Assembly: GCF_023195925.1 (NCBI RefSeq)
Contig: NZ_JALPRE010000009.1
Coordinates: forward strand, 186,001 to 250,000
Source: Aquimarina acroporae
Lineage (GTDB): Bacteria > Bacteroidota > Bacteroidia > Flavobacteriales > Flavobacteriaceae
Length of the DNA: 64,000 nucleotides
Direction of reading: 5' to 3'
Shown here: one piece after another, positions 34,223-42,878 of the stretch
Numbering within the stretch: position 1 is the stretch's first letter
How the letters are laid out: each line of letters opens with the position of its first letter
Program-made: the position numbers and the translations under genes
The notes under the pieces: model-generated
The model's input: only the letters and a program-made list of their open reading frames with translations
Databases searched by the model: none
What the model was told of the DNA's origin: nothing

Positions 34223-35236
34223 TTAAAGCGCATATTGCAGCCCTAGTGTGATGGTTTCTTTATTACGAAGTTGTACACCATTCATATTCTGAAAAACAGG
34301 CAGAGCAGCTTCTGCTCCCAATCGTAAGTTTTTAAAACTTCCCTTAAAGACATACAAGTTGAAACCGATACCCGCATTGGCATAGGTCATTCCTGAATTT
34401 GAAGTGTCTGCTGTAATTACCATCATTGGATTCAAGGCTGGGTTAACTCCCTCTATTTTATCAATAGCACCCAACTCGAATCGTCCAGATACACTCAACC
34501 AATCTGTTGCTTTAATAGCAAGCCAATTGTTAAGGCTGTATTTGTTCCCTAGACGATATTCATTATCATTCTCTCCAATTCGCAATGTTGTTCTTGCTTG
34601 AGTACCAAAAGAAAAAGTGTTCCATTGTTTTAAATAAGTGAGTGCCAATTCTGGATCCCAGGTTCCACTTCCGATTTGCATTGGGTAGGGAAGAATTACT
34701 TCGTTAGGTGAAGATGCTGGTGTGACATCCATTTCATCTATACTTCCGGTAGGAATTGAAATACCTATCTGCCCATGTAGTTGTTGTTTGTTTTTATTGA
34801 AGAACTTATACATTGCAGATACTTTGGTATCACCAAACCCCGAAGATTCTGTGGTAAACTGACCTCCCATAGCGGTAATATGATCCATTTCTGAACTTAA
34901 GTAGTTCACCATTACCATAAGGGTAACTTTATCACTTGGTGCGTACATTGCCCCTAGCATATGCATATTCATGGGCATTTGAGTAGGAGTAACCATATAG
35001 ATATCGTTGGGTATTAGTGCATTAGAAAATTCGACATTTTCACTACCTCGATTTAGGTCTTCCATGTTCATAAACATATATCGATAGGAAAACATAACTT
35101 CTCCTTTTCCATGTGTGTGATCTCCCATTACAGAAATAGGAGCATGACCATCTGGTCTTGATCCAGACCATTTATCTTCTTGTGCAGATACAAGTTGAGT
35201 TATCCCAATACATAGGATATAAATATATTTTTTCAT
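34223..35236 (-). CDS. Met/His-rich outer-membrane protein, probable transporter
   Basis: A 337-aa protein with signal peptide (ends VSAQ). The mature N-terminus is rich in methionine and histidine (HAPISVMGDHTHGKGEVMFSY, YMFMNMEDL, TPTQMPMNMHMLGAM), and the rest has alternating amphipathic strands ending in LGLQYAL, as in outer-membrane barrels of the phenol-degradation/MetA-like 'transporter' group. Clustered Met and His suit copper binding. It is 63 bp upstream of the TonB receptor gene on the same strand. Confidence 0.75.
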   Translation of the reverse strand: MKKYIYILCIGITQLVSAQEDKWSGSRPDGHAPISVMGDHTHGKGEVMFSYRYMFMNMEDLNRGSENVEFSNALIPNDIYMVTPTQMPMNMHMLGAMYAPSDKVTLMVMVNYLSSEMDHITAMGGQFTTESSGFGDTKVSAMYKFFNKNKQQLHGQIGISIPTGSIDEMDVTPASSPNEVILPYPMQIGSGTWDPELALTYLKQWNTFSFGTQARTTLRIGENDNEYRLGNKYSLNNWLAIKATDWLSVSGRFELGAIDKIEGVNPALNPMMVITADTSNSGMTYANAGIGFNLYVFKGSFKNLRLGAEAALPVFQNMNGVQLRNKETITLGLQYAL

Positions 35237-35385
35237 GATATATTATTAATTGTGAGATTATCCTGTTGCGTTAAAAATTGCAGAGGACATAATCATCTTT
35301 TTACGTTAAAAGATTTGATGTTTTTAAACAGCAAAGGTGACAAGCATAAAAACACCTATTCAATGCTGAATTAAATTATTCGATA

Positions 35386-35772
35386 TCAGGAAAGGAAGTC
35401 CTCGGGAGGATGATCTATATCTTTTGGGAAATTTTCTAAATAAAGCGGTATTGTTGTCCAATTTTTATCCTGTTCTACAGCATAAGAGTTGGTACTTTTT
35501 ATTTGTATACTTTGATCTTGAAAGAAAAGTGGTATAAATGCTTCTGTAATAATAATGGTGTCTGTTTTCTCTTTTGAAGGTTGCTTTTTAGCCTTCATTT
35601 GACTCATTAAATAGCATTTACCATTACAGTTTAGACTGGGGCGCTCTTTATTCACACAGTACTTTTCAACAATGTAATCGATATTTAATTGATAATACAT
35701 TATTGTACTAATTTCCATCGCAGGTCGTATCGCAAAAGTTAAAAAAAGTACTATGGAGAAAACAACTCTCAT
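35386..35772 (-). CDS. small exported protein with CNGKC motif
   Basis: A 128-aa product. The N-terminal hydrophobic stretch (VVFSIVLFLTFAIRPAMEI) looks like a signal or anchor. A cysteine-rich segment follows, CVNKERPSLNCNGKCYLMSQM, with Cys at about 39, 49 and 53; CNGKCYLM is a plausible soft-metal site. I recall similar proteins beside metal-type TonB receptors in this phylum. It is the first gene of the 29.4-35.8 kb minus-strand locus. Specific function unknown. Confidence 0.7.
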   Translation of the reverse strand: MRVVFSIVLFLTFAIRPAMEISTIMYYQLNIDYIVEKYCVNKERPSLNCNGKCYLMSQMKAKKQPSKEKTDTIIITEAFIPLFFQDQSIQIKSTNSYAVEQDKNWTTIPLYLENFPKDIDHPPEDFLS

Positions 35773-35859
35773 TTAGGGATTCTAAATTTCGCGCAAAAAT
35801 ACGAATTAGAATCATCCTTTATTCATAAAAAGTAGATAACTTACTGTTAAAATAGTACG

Positions 35860-36795
35860 TTATTGCAATTTTATCGACGTACTGTAAATTCTACTAAGTC
35901 CGTTCTGGTAAGAATTCATAATATTTAAAATCTCTTTTAGGCTTTTTGATTTTGTCGTATCTGGTTGAATAGCAGTTCGTCTACTTGTAAAATACAAGGT
36001 ATTTGTTTTTATATCATAAAATGGGCAATAATCCATTTTATCAGAATTAATTTCATTTGACAAATTTTTGGCAGTAGACCAATTACCTCCTTCGTTTTTG
36101 TATGAAACATAAAGATCACCACTCCCTAAACCATCTTTCCGTTTATAACCGCCAAAAAGGAGAAAAGATTCGTCTGGAGCGATATAAGAATTATATTCAT
36201 AACCTACAGAGTTAATCGCTTCGCTAAGTGATTTTGGTTGGTTATATTTTCCATTTTTCCATTCACTCATGAATATGTCATCCTTTCCTTTGGAGGTAGC
36301 GGCGGTACTGGTGAAGTATAAATTTCCATTTTTTGCTATGGAAGGATAAAATTCATCACCTTCGGTATTAATTGGAGCTCCCAGGTTTTTAGGCTCAGAC
36401 CAATTTGAAGTTAACGAGCTTCGTTCGACATACCAGATATCATGATTTTTCTTTTCTGAAGACGAAAATGTATTGGGTCTGTCAGAAACAAAAAATAGAC
36501 GTAACCCGTCTGGAGAGAACATAGCTTCTAAATCCCTGTATTGACCAGAAAATGAAGCTACTTGAGGAGAAGACCACTGGCCATCTTTTTTTGCTACTTT
36601 CACTATGGTCGACAACTCCCCAGAATACCCTTGTGCAGTAAAATAAATCTCATCTTGAGAAGGGGATAAAGTAAAATCTCTTACTGTTGGAATTTGAGAA
36701 ATAATTTCGGGAATAACAGGAGTAACAGTAGTATTTTGTTGGCTGTAAAATACCTGAAACGTTAAAACGAATAATAATACTATAATTCTAAGCAT
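35860..36795 (-). CDS. exported PD40 (TolB-like) beta-propeller protein
   Basis: A 311-aa protein with signal peptide (ends VFYSQQ) and five or six WD40-like PD40 repeats: FTLSPSQDEIYFTAQGY, AMFSPDGLRLFFVSDRPN, PSIAKNGNLYFTSTAA, SYIAPDESFLLFGGYKRKDG and CPFYDIKTNTLYFTSRR. Such propellers mostly mediate binding in the periplasm or at the surface. No enzyme residues are visible. Single gene with no clear operon partner. Confidence 0.83.
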   Translation of the reverse strand: MLRIIVLLFVLTFQVFYSQQNTTVTPVIPEIISQIPTVRDFTLSPSQDEIYFTAQGYSGELSTIVKVAKKDGQWSSPQVASFSGQYRDLEAMFSPDGLRLFFVSDRPNTFSSSEKKNHDIWYVERSSLTSNWSEPKNLGAPINTEGDEFYPSIAKNGNLYFTSTAATSKGKDDIFMSEWKNGKYNQPKSLSEAINSVGYEYNSYIAPDESFLLFGGYKRKDGLGSGDLYVSYKNEGGNWSTAKNLSNEINSDKMDYCPFYDIKTNTLYFTSRRTAIQPDTTKSKSLKEILNIMNSYQNGLSRIYSTSIKLQ

Positions 36796-36874
36796 GCTTG
36801 CTTTTTTGATTGATTGTAAAGAAATATAGATATAATTCGCTTAATCGATTATTAAGGTTATTATAAAATTAAGA

Positions 36875-37327
36875 CTAGAGGTGTAGTTTCATTCCTTCAT
36901 GTGAGTCTACAAAACCCAGATTTTTGTAAAATAGGATTGCTTTTAGACGTTCTTTATTTGAAGTGAGCTGAAGCACATGCGCTCCTTTTTGTTGCGCTCG
37001 GTTTATAGCCCATTCAAACATTTGTTTACCAATTCCTTTACCACGTTGGTCTTTTCTGATACGAACTGCTTCAATTTGAGCTCTCACACCACCCTGGTAG
37101 GTGAGGTATTGCAAGAATGACAGCTGAAACGTACCCAAAATTTCTTGGTCATCATTCTCAACTACAATTAACTCTTGATTAGGATCAGAATCGATTGCAT
37201 CAAAAGCATCTAAATAGGTCTGGGGTAATGGGTTAGAATATTTCTCCCTTTTTGCTCCCAAATCATCATCGGCCAACATTTTTACAACATCCGATATATC
37301 CTTTTTTGTGGCCTTCCTGAAGTGCAT
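36875..37327 (-). CDS. GNAT-family N-acetyltransferase
   Basis: A 150-aa cytosolic acetyltransferase with the full GNAT core: MHFRKATKKDISDVVKML start, strand 4 EAVRIRKDQRGKGIGKQMFEWAI (acetyl-CoA loop RxxGKGI) and KAILFYKNLGFVDSHEGMKLHL end. This last pattern (FYKNLGF...HEGMK) is seen in GNATs close to the PhnO/YpeA-like group. Substrate unknown. It is 12 bp downstream of a secreted NTF2-like gene. Confidence 0.9.
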   Translation of the reverse strand: MHFRKATKKDISDVVKMLADDDLGAKREKYSNPLPQTYLDAFDAIDSDPNQELIVVENDDQEILGTFQLSFLQYLTYQGGVRAQIEAVRIRKDQRGKGIGKQMFEWAINRAQQKGAHVLQLTSNKERLKAILFYKNLGFVDSHEGMKLHL

Positions 37328-37339
37328 AATTTTTTGAAG

Positions 37340-37867
37340 TTATTGTTTTGGTAAGTACTGCTCAGGAATTGGATTCGTTTCGGTTTCAGGAGTCCAATAG
37401 ATATTAATGACCCACCATCTTTTTCCATCGTTTAATAGTTGAATGCTGTTAATACCTCTCATAAAAGGTTTGGTGTCGGTCTTGCTTTTAAAAGATTCAT
37501 AGGTACTAAAAACCTGCGTGATATTACCAAAAGTATTTGTTTCCCTGTGAATTTCTTTTTCATAAAAACCATTCTCGAATAACCATTTTCCCGAGGTAGC
37601 AATATAATCTTCGGGAGACATGTATTTTACTTCAAAGTTCCCTTTTTTGTTTTTGACCGAAGGAATTAATTTAGCTTCTGGTTTAAATAAATACCTAAAC
37701 AGTTCCCAGTCACGTTCTTCTCCTTTTTCACCAGAAATAACTCCATATAGCGTTTCGAGAGTACTGTCTAACGATTGTACTTTCGCTAAATATTTTTCTG
37801 AGTTTTCTTGTGCTAACAATGTAACATTCAGAAACATCAAGACTATGATTAATTCTATTTTTTTCAT
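37340..37867 (-). CDS. secreted NTF2/SnoaL-like protein
   Basis: A 175-aa protein with signal peptide (ends LLAQ). The fold resembles SnoaL-like proteins: LDSTLETLYGVISGEKGEERDWELFRYLFKPEAKLIP at the start and GINSIQLLNDGKRWWVINIYWTPE at the end. Common in Bacteroidota as periplasmic proteins of unknown role. It is followed by the GNAT gene at 12 bp and preceded by the VOC gene at 16 bp, so the three may form a transcript. Confidence 0.78.
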   Translation of the reverse strand: MKKIELIIVLMFLNVTLLAQENSEKYLAKVQSLDSTLETLYGVISGEKGEERDWELFRYLFKPEAKLIPSVKNKKGNFEVKYMSPEDYIATSGKWLFENGFYEKEIHRETNTFGNITQVFSTYESFKSKTDTKPFMRGINSIQLLNDGKRWWVINIYWTPETETNPIPEQYLPKQ

Positions 37868-37883
37868 GGTTATTTTGTTTTAG

Positions 37884-38243
37884 TTAAACAACATCTTGAA
37901 CAAAAAAGATGGCGTTATTGTTTAAATCATAAAATCCAAATTCATGGGTGTTCCAAGGTGTGTGTCGTCTCAGTTTGTCTTTGGGTACGGTACCTCGATT
38001 TACAAAATCCTCAAAAATTGGTTGAATATCTTCTACAAATATTTTGATTACAGAACCGCCTAATAATGGATCATCTTCGGTGTCGGCATGCCATTGAAGA
38101 TGAATCGTAAGATTATCTTTTCTAATTCCTGCATACATATGATCTCCAAACAAAAATGTAAATCCTGTTTTCTCTTCATACCATGCAATATCTCTTTTAA
38201 TATCTAAAGAAGGAAGAACAGGTATGATAACAGCAGGCTTCAT
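37884..38243 (-). CDS. VOC (glyoxalase/bleomycin-resistance) family protein
   Basis: A 119-aa single-domain protein with the two beta-alpha-beta-beta-beta units of the VOC fold: IPVLPSLDIKRDIAWYEEKTGFTFLF, then YAGIRKDNLTIHLQWH, and a second half ending RHTPWNTHEFGFYDLNNNAIFFVQD. The ExxF metal-ligand style and EFGFYDLNNN motif resemble bleomycin-binding proteins; resistance is possible but unproven. Upstream of the SnoaL-like gene. Confidence 0.87.
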   Translation of the reverse strand: MKPAVIIPVLPSLDIKRDIAWYEEKTGFTFLFGDHMYAGIRKDNLTIHLQWHADTEDDPLLGGSVIKIFVEDIQPIFEDFVNRGTVPKDKLRRHTPWNTHEFGFYDLNNNAIFFVQDVV

Positions 38244-38258
38244 ATACGAGAATTACTA

Positions 38259-39047
38259 TCAAAGAAGGACATTAGAAATTAATCGTTCTACGGTAGGGTG
38301 ATCGTTCCCACCTTTAGGTTCTATGGTTATGTTTATAGATTCTGCATCATCTATATATTTCATGACGATCATATTTTGATCTGCAGGAATAACCCCCATA
38401 TCAATCATTTCTCCATTTACATCTGCCCACATTTGATAGGATTCATCATCATTTAATTTGGCCAGGCCTTGCGAATTAAGAATCACCTTTTTTTCTTCAT
38501 GATTAACATAAGTAATTGCCGAAGAGTTTGGCGAGATTTCATTCCCTTTTAAAACAAGTTGAATGGTATTTGAGTTGTTTATAGCAGTATACCATTTATT
38601 GGTTTCATTGAAATTGTTTTCCAACAAATCTATTCGATCTTTAAGATCATCGGTTTGGTCTTGTACCAGTTTAAGCTGTTGTTGCGAATTTTGCCACTGT
38701 AAATAAAACCATAACGAACTTACCATAAATAAAATAGAAAGTCCTGCCGCTACAGCTAAATATGTGGGTAATTTGGTGCTTTTTTTAATAGGGATTACAT
38801 TATCTTTTGCCTCATTAGACGAGCCAGAGATGGATTGTATAATGTTCTCTTTAATAAAAGTAGGAGGGGTAACGGCATTTTCAAAAGCCATTTTTTCAAA
38901 ATCATCTTCTATGGTGCCAAAATATTCTCTCAATTCATGATCCTCTTTAAGCAGATTTTCAACTTCGATACGTTGATCATCAGAGAGTTCACCAAGCAGA
39001 TATTGCTCTAATATTCCCGTTTCTTTTATCGTATTCCTATCCATCAT
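38259..39047 (-). CDS. anti-sigma factor (RskA-like)
   Basis: A 262-aa membrane protein: N-terminal zinc-free anti-sigma region (ILEQYLLGELSDDQRIEVENLL, about 12-33), a single membrane helix (YLAVAAGLSILFMVSSLWFYLQW), a periplasmic coiled coil and a C-terminal RskA domain (YQMWADVNGEMIDMGVIPAD). It should hold the ECF sigma factor at the membrane. I choose the ATG at 39047, which gives a 4-base ATGA overlap with the sigma gene; the frame is open eight codons further upstream. Confidence 0.9.
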   Translation of the reverse strand: MMDRNTIKETGILEQYLLGELSDDQRIEVENLLKEDHELREYFGTIEDDFEKMAFENAVTPPTFIKENIIQSISGSSNEAKDNVIPIKKSTKLPTYLAVAAGLSILFMVSSLWFYLQWQNSQQQLKLVQDQTDDLKDRIDLLENNFNETNKWYTAINNSNTIQLVLKGNEISPNSSAITYVNHEEKKVILNSQGLAKLNDDESYQMWADVNGEMIDMGVIPADQNMIVMKYIDDAESINITIEPKGGNDHPTVERLISNVLL

Positions 39048-39598
39048 ATCATCATTTCTAAAATTAACCATAAAATCAGAAGTTCTTTGTGATATACTTC
39101 TCTAAGTTTTTTTAAAGCCTGCTTAATATAAGATTTAAATGTTCCAAGAGGTACATCCATTTCCTGATGTGCTTCCCGATGAGTAAGGCCATTAAAATAA
39201 ACTAGCTCAAGTGCTTTTTGATGATGAGGTTCAAGTTGCTTCAAAGAACCATTAATTTCAAATACGTCTATTTGCGGTTCTGTCTCGCTTTTACTTTCAT
39301 ATACACTTAAATCTTCATTTTGGATGAGTTTTGTTGAATTGCGTAACGAATTTAACGTTTGGTTTTTGGCAATTCTATAGGCCCAGGTAAAAAATTTAGC
39401 TTTCGAAGGATCATATGTATCTGCTTTTTCCCAGATCTTCATAAATACTTCTTGTAAGATATCTTGAGCCTTAATTTCATTTTTGCAAATACGAAGAATT
39501 ACTCCATACAGAGCGCCAGAATAAAGATCATAAATCTTTGAAAGCGCATGGCTGTCTTTGTTCTGTAATCTTTTAATGAGTTCTAAATCGTCTTGCAT
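39044..39598 (-). CDS. ECF sigma-70 factor (SigK-like)
   Basis: A 184-aa sigma factor with region 2 (AQDILQEVFMKIWEKADTYDPSKAKFFTWAYRIAKNQTLNSLRN) and region 4 (HHQKALELVYFNGLTHREAHQEMDVPLGTFKSYIKQALKKLRE). Paired with the overlapping anti-sigma gene. The fasciclin gene starts 121 bp away on the opposite strand; in other bacteria SigK/RskA pairs control fasciclin-like secreted proteins, so that gene is a good candidate target. Confidence 0.93.
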   Translation of the reverse strand: MQDDLELIKRLQNKDSHALSKIYDLYSGALYGVILRICKNEIKAQDILQEVFMKIWEKADTYDPSKAKFFTWAYRIAKNQTLNSLRNSTKLIQNEDLSVYESKSETEPQIDVFEINGSLKQLEPHHQKALELVYFNGLTHREAHQEMDVPLGTFKSYIKQALKKLREVYHKELLILWLILEMMI

Positions 39599-39719
39599 TT
39601 TATGACTTGTGATTATTCAAATTTAAAAAAAAATGAACCAACCTCATCCAAACCTATCAAACTTGTGTATATGATAATGAAAAGCGCGCAAAAAAAGTTT
39701 AATTATTAAAATAAATATC

Positions 39720-40238
39720 ATGAAAAAGTCAATTTTCGTTATCTCAACTCTTGTTTTATTTTTTATTGTTCAAACCGTATCTGCACAAAAAACCAAAAAA
39801 GATATTGTTGATGTAGCAGTTTCGGTAGATGATTTTTCTACATTGGTTACTGCTTTAAAAGCTGCTGATTTGGTGGGAGCATTAAAAGGAGAAGGACCAT
39901 TTACGGTATTTGCACCTACCAATGATGCTTTTGGGAAGATCGATTCTAAAACTCTTAATTCTCTTTTAGAACCGGCAAATAAAGAAAAATTAACCGCTAT
40001 CCTAACGTATCACGTTGTATCAGGAAAAATTGCAGCTACAGATGTGGTTAATGCATTGAAAAAAGGAAACGGTAAGACCGAACTTACTACCCTTAATGGA
40101 GCTAAATTTAAAGTGATAAAGAAAGATGGTAAAATTTGGTTAAAAGATCAGAAAGGAAATTATAGTCAGATAGTAAAAACTGATGTGATGGCTAAAAATG
40201 GTGTTATTCATATCATTAGTGATGTGGTAATGCCTTAA
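39720..40238 (+). CDS. secreted fasciclin-domain protein
   Basis: A 172-aa protein with signal peptide (ends VSAQK) and one FAS1 domain covering residues ~30-170: FSTLVTALKAADLVGALKGEGPFTVFAPTNDAFGKI (the H1-like box) and ILTYHVVSGKI with the conserved YH motif, ending NGVIHIISDVVMP. FAS1 domains serve in adhesion. It lies opposite the sigma/anti-sigma pair and may be part of its regulon. Confidence 0.93.
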   Translation: MKKSIFVISTLVLFFIVQTVSAQKTKKDIVDVAVSVDDFSTLVTALKAADLVGALKGEGPFTVFAPTNDAFGKIDSKTLNSLLEPANKEKLTAILTYHVVSGKIAATDVVNALKKGNGKTELTTLNGAKFKVIKKDGKIWLKDQKGNYSQIVKTDVMAKNGVIHIISDVVMP

Positions 40239-40261
40239 ATATAGCTTATTGGTGAATGAAG

Positions 40262-40293
40262 AAAGCGTCTCATATTATTTGTGGCGCTTTTTC
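40262..40293 (+). terminator. terminator after the fasciclin gene
   Basis: AAAGCG-T-C / G-T-G-GCGCTTT stem with a short T tail, 24 bases after the stop codon. Confidence 0.6.
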
Positions 40294-40333
40294 TGTACCA
40301 AAACCTTCTCATAAATTTTGTGAACTAACATAA

Positions 40334-40957
40334 TTATTTATCAGTATTATTAGTAACCGTAAATAGAGGCAATGAAACTTTGTACCATACTACTAATAAT
40401 CTTATGGTGATGATAAATAAAGTAGTAGAAGTATATATGATGTTTTGATTCACATCTAAGCTATATAATATCATAAAACATATTCCCCCTGCAATGGAGG
40501 CTGTAGCATAAATTTCTTTTCTGAAAATTACCGGAATTTCATTGCATAGAATGTCTCTAATAACGCCTCCAAAACAACCTGTCATGGCGCCTAAAGCTAT
40601 AGATACTATTGGTGCTAATCCGGCATTGATTCCTGTTTCTACACCAATAATGGTAAATATTCCCAAACCAATAGTATCGAAAAGGAAAAGAGATTTTTTT
40701 AGGTAATCTAATTTATTTCTGAAGATGATAGATAAGATAGTAATACCACCTATAAGATAAATATTTAAAGTGTTTTGCATCCAGGAAACAGGTGTGTTAC
40801 CAATAAGAATATCTCTTACTGTTCCTCCTCCGATAGAGGTAACAAAAGCGATAATAAAAATACCGAAGAGATCAAGCTTTCGATTCATCGCACTTAAGGC
40901 ACCAGATATGGCAAAAGCTGCCGTACCCAAAATATCTAATGTGTCAAAAAATGTCAT
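40334..40957 (-). CDS. TRIC-type channel protein (YicG/UPF0126 family)
   Basis: A 207-aa membrane protein with seven hydrophobic segments in two repeated three-helix units. The paired motifs are visible: FAISGALSAMNRKLDLFGIFIIAFVTSIGGGTVRDIL in the first half and ALGAMTGCFGGVIRDILCNEIP in the second, both with GGGxxRD-type loops. Homologues are prokaryotic TRIC cation channels. Single gene; physiological ion unknown. Confidence 0.92.
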   Translation of the reverse strand: MTFFDTLDILGTAAFAISGALSAMNRKLDLFGIFIIAFVTSIGGGTVRDILIGNTPVSWMQNTLNIYLIGGITILSIIFRNKLDYLKKSLFLFDTIGLGIFTIIGVETGINAGLAPIVSIALGAMTGCFGGVIRDILCNEIPVIFRKEIYATASIAGGICFMILYSLDVNQNIIYTSTTLFIITIRLLVVWYKVSLPLFTVTNNTDK

Positions 40958-41007
40958 CCCATATATTTTGGTATTAAAAGTAGAATATCTAATTGGGATT
41001 ATGATCT

Positions 41008-41331
41008 TTACTTCGAAATTTTTATATGTTTTCCTTTAATTTCGAGATGGATCATACCCGTTTCCATTTTGAGGGTGTCGGGAATAATACCATATTTTAA
41101 TCCGATTCCATTAAGGAAAAAATACCTAAGGTAACTTCTGGCCAATTTTAGATTCTTGAACAAATATGTACCTCCAACAATTTTGGTTTCAGGATTGAAG
41201 TAATAGTACTTTATGATTAAGCCGTTTACATCTGTTAATTCATTTATGTTTTTTTGCGAAATCTCCTGTAACGATTCAAATGATAATGAAGATTTAAATT
41301 GCACATTGACAATGACTGTTTCTGACGACAT
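41008..41331 (-). CDS. YdhR-like ferredoxin-fold protein
   Basis: A 107-aa cytosolic protein with a dimeric alpha-beta barrel-like pattern: VIVNVQFKSSLSFESLQEISQKNINELTDVNGLIIKYYYFNPETKIVGGTYLFKNLKLARSYLRYFF. The GLIIKYY...GGTYLFKNxxxARxYL pattern matches the YdhR putative monooxygenase group. No catalytic residue is evident. It lies 29 bp downstream of a small membrane-protein gene on the same strand. Confidence 0.72.
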   Translation of the reverse strand: MSSETVIVNVQFKSSLSFESLQEISQKNINELTDVNGLIIKYYYFNPETKIVGGTYLFKNLKLARSYLRYFFLNGIGLKYGIIPDTLKMETGMIHLEIKGKHIKISK

Positions 41332-41360
41332 GAAGGTGTTAAGGGCTTTTGATTATGGGT

Positions 41361-41786
41361 TTATTTTTTGCAGATTTGTGGTTTTGAAGAAATTTTTACC
41401 GATATATAGGTAGAAATACATGTAATAAAAAGCGCGTTAACTTTTATGAGTATAATACCTGTACTTTGGGTGGATAGATTACTTCTTATAGCGAATAATG
41501 AGATGATTAAAATAGCAGATGAAAGTATGTTCAATAAGATATTGATCAGATCTTTTGATAATAGGCTGTTGAGGTCTGGCTGCATAATGTCTTTGGCAAA
41601 CAAAAGCATGTTTATAATGATATAAAGCAACGTCATATTGTATATTTCCAAATACAATAATGGTGTAAGGGCAGATTCTTTTCCCAGAGTTACAGAATAT
41701 AATAGTGCGCTGTAAGCAATTGCACTTATTAGTGATCGTGATACTAGGAACTTTTGGTGAATGGTATGTAATACACTTTTTTTCAT
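41361..41786 (-). CDS. small membrane protein of unknown function
   Basis: A 141-aa protein with four hydrophobic segments (about 15-32, 42-64, 81-100, 109-128) and a basic N-terminus (MKKSVLHTIHQKFLVSRS). I do not recognise the family. It lies between the fatty-acid-hydroxylase-like gene and the YdhR-like gene, all minus strand and closely spaced. Confidence 0.65.
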   Translation of the reverse strand: MKKSVLHTIHQKFLVSRSLISAIAYSALLYSVTLGKESALTPLLYLEIYNMTLLYIIINMLLFAKDIMQPDLNSLLSKDLINILLNILSSAILIISLFAIRSNLSTQSTGIILIKVNALFITCISTYISVKISSKPQICKK

Positions 41787-41862
41787 TTTTGAGGTTTTTA
41801 TTAAAAGCTGCCTCAGCTCTTAATAATATCAATAGCTGAGACAACATTTACAAAATCAACTT

Positions 41863-42645
41863 CTAATGTTTTTCTTTACTTATGTCTTTAAATAGCAGCA
41901 TATCTTTAATTTTACTAGATCCTCCTATATAGAATCCAGTTTCATGACTGTATTTTTTGGGATTATGAAAAGTGCCAAAAATGATATCGATTAAAGGAAG
42001 ATCAGAATAATTGTTAGAATGTATTCCCTTGGCGTGATGATAAGCGTGAGCTTCTGGCCTTTGTATAACATATCCTAACCAACTAGGTGTTTTAATGTTG
42101 CTGTGTTGGAATATGGCTAAGAAAGTAGTCCCCAGTATAATAAGCGTAGTTGCCTGTGGGGTAAATCCTGCGATAAGTACTAAACAAAAACTGCCTAGAA
42201 AAGTAAAACCAATCATATCCATCGGACTGAAATAAAAGGCGCCGAAACTGTCAATTCTTTCTGCACTATGATGCATTTGATGAAAGACTTTCCATAAGGT
42301 ATCACTTTTATGGATCGTTCTGTGCCATAAATATAATCCTGTCTCATAAATTAATACACCAACAACTACTCCCCAAAAAGTGCCTAGTCCTGTAAGATCG
42401 AAAATCTGATATTTGGCTAAATATCCATCCCATAGTAGGGGAAAGTAAGAGGATAGATAGAAGAAAATAATAAATGCTATTATTCCTTTTAATTTCCAAT
42501 ACTTTATGCTTGGTAATTTACGAGCGGGAGCAAGTGCTTCCCATATCATTAGTGTCCCATACATACCCAGAACTATTAAAGATATAGGGTCTAGTACTAG
42601 TTCTAAGGGAGTTGGTAATGTGTTTAAAATCTCTTTCATTTTCAC
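41863..42645 (-). CDS. sterol desaturase / fatty acid hydroxylase family protein
   Basis: A 260-aa di-iron membrane enzyme. Three histidine clusters are present in the expected order: WHRTIH (about 107-112), HQMHHS (about 121-126), and HAYHHAKG (about 199-206), with a further HSNN, plus four or five membrane segments. Members hydroxylate or desaturate lipids; in Bacteroidota they are often annotated as sterol desaturases without sterols being present. Start could be M1 or M3. The substrate cannot be told from sequence. Confidence 0.87.
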   Translation of the reverse strand: MKMKEILNTLPTPLELVLDPISLIVLGMYGTLMIWEALAPARKLPSIKYWKLKGIIAFIIFFYLSSYFPLLWDGYLAKYQIFDLTGLGTFWGVVVGVLIYETGLYLWHRTIHKSDTLWKVFHQMHHSAERIDSFGAFYFSPMDMIGFTFLGSFCLVLIAGFTPQATTLIILGTTFLAIFQHSNIKTPSWLGYVIQRPEAHAYHHAKGIHSNNYSDLPLIDIIFGTFHNPKKYSHETGFYIGGSSKIKDMLLFKDISKEKH

Positions 42646-42878
42646 TCTTGGTTTAAAATGTTATACTTTATTTGTTTTCAGAGACAAAAGTATTTTGAGA
42701 GAGATCTTTTTGAAAAGAAACTGGGTATACCTATGGTGAGCAGTATTTTATTTAAAGTAGACCAGAGAAAGTTAAGTGTTAATTGAAAGTAGATTTAAGG
42801 TAGACAATGCTTTTTAAGGTGTTGCAAGCAAGTGTTTTACGAGTTTTGGGTTTTTAAGATGAGTAACTCATAGAAGAC

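Noticed and set aside
41479..41847. Minus-strand frame of 122 codons overlapping the small membrane protein
   Set aside because: It shares most of its length with the 41361-41786 gene in another frame and has no membrane or domain pattern; the overlapping frame has four clean hydrophobic segments.
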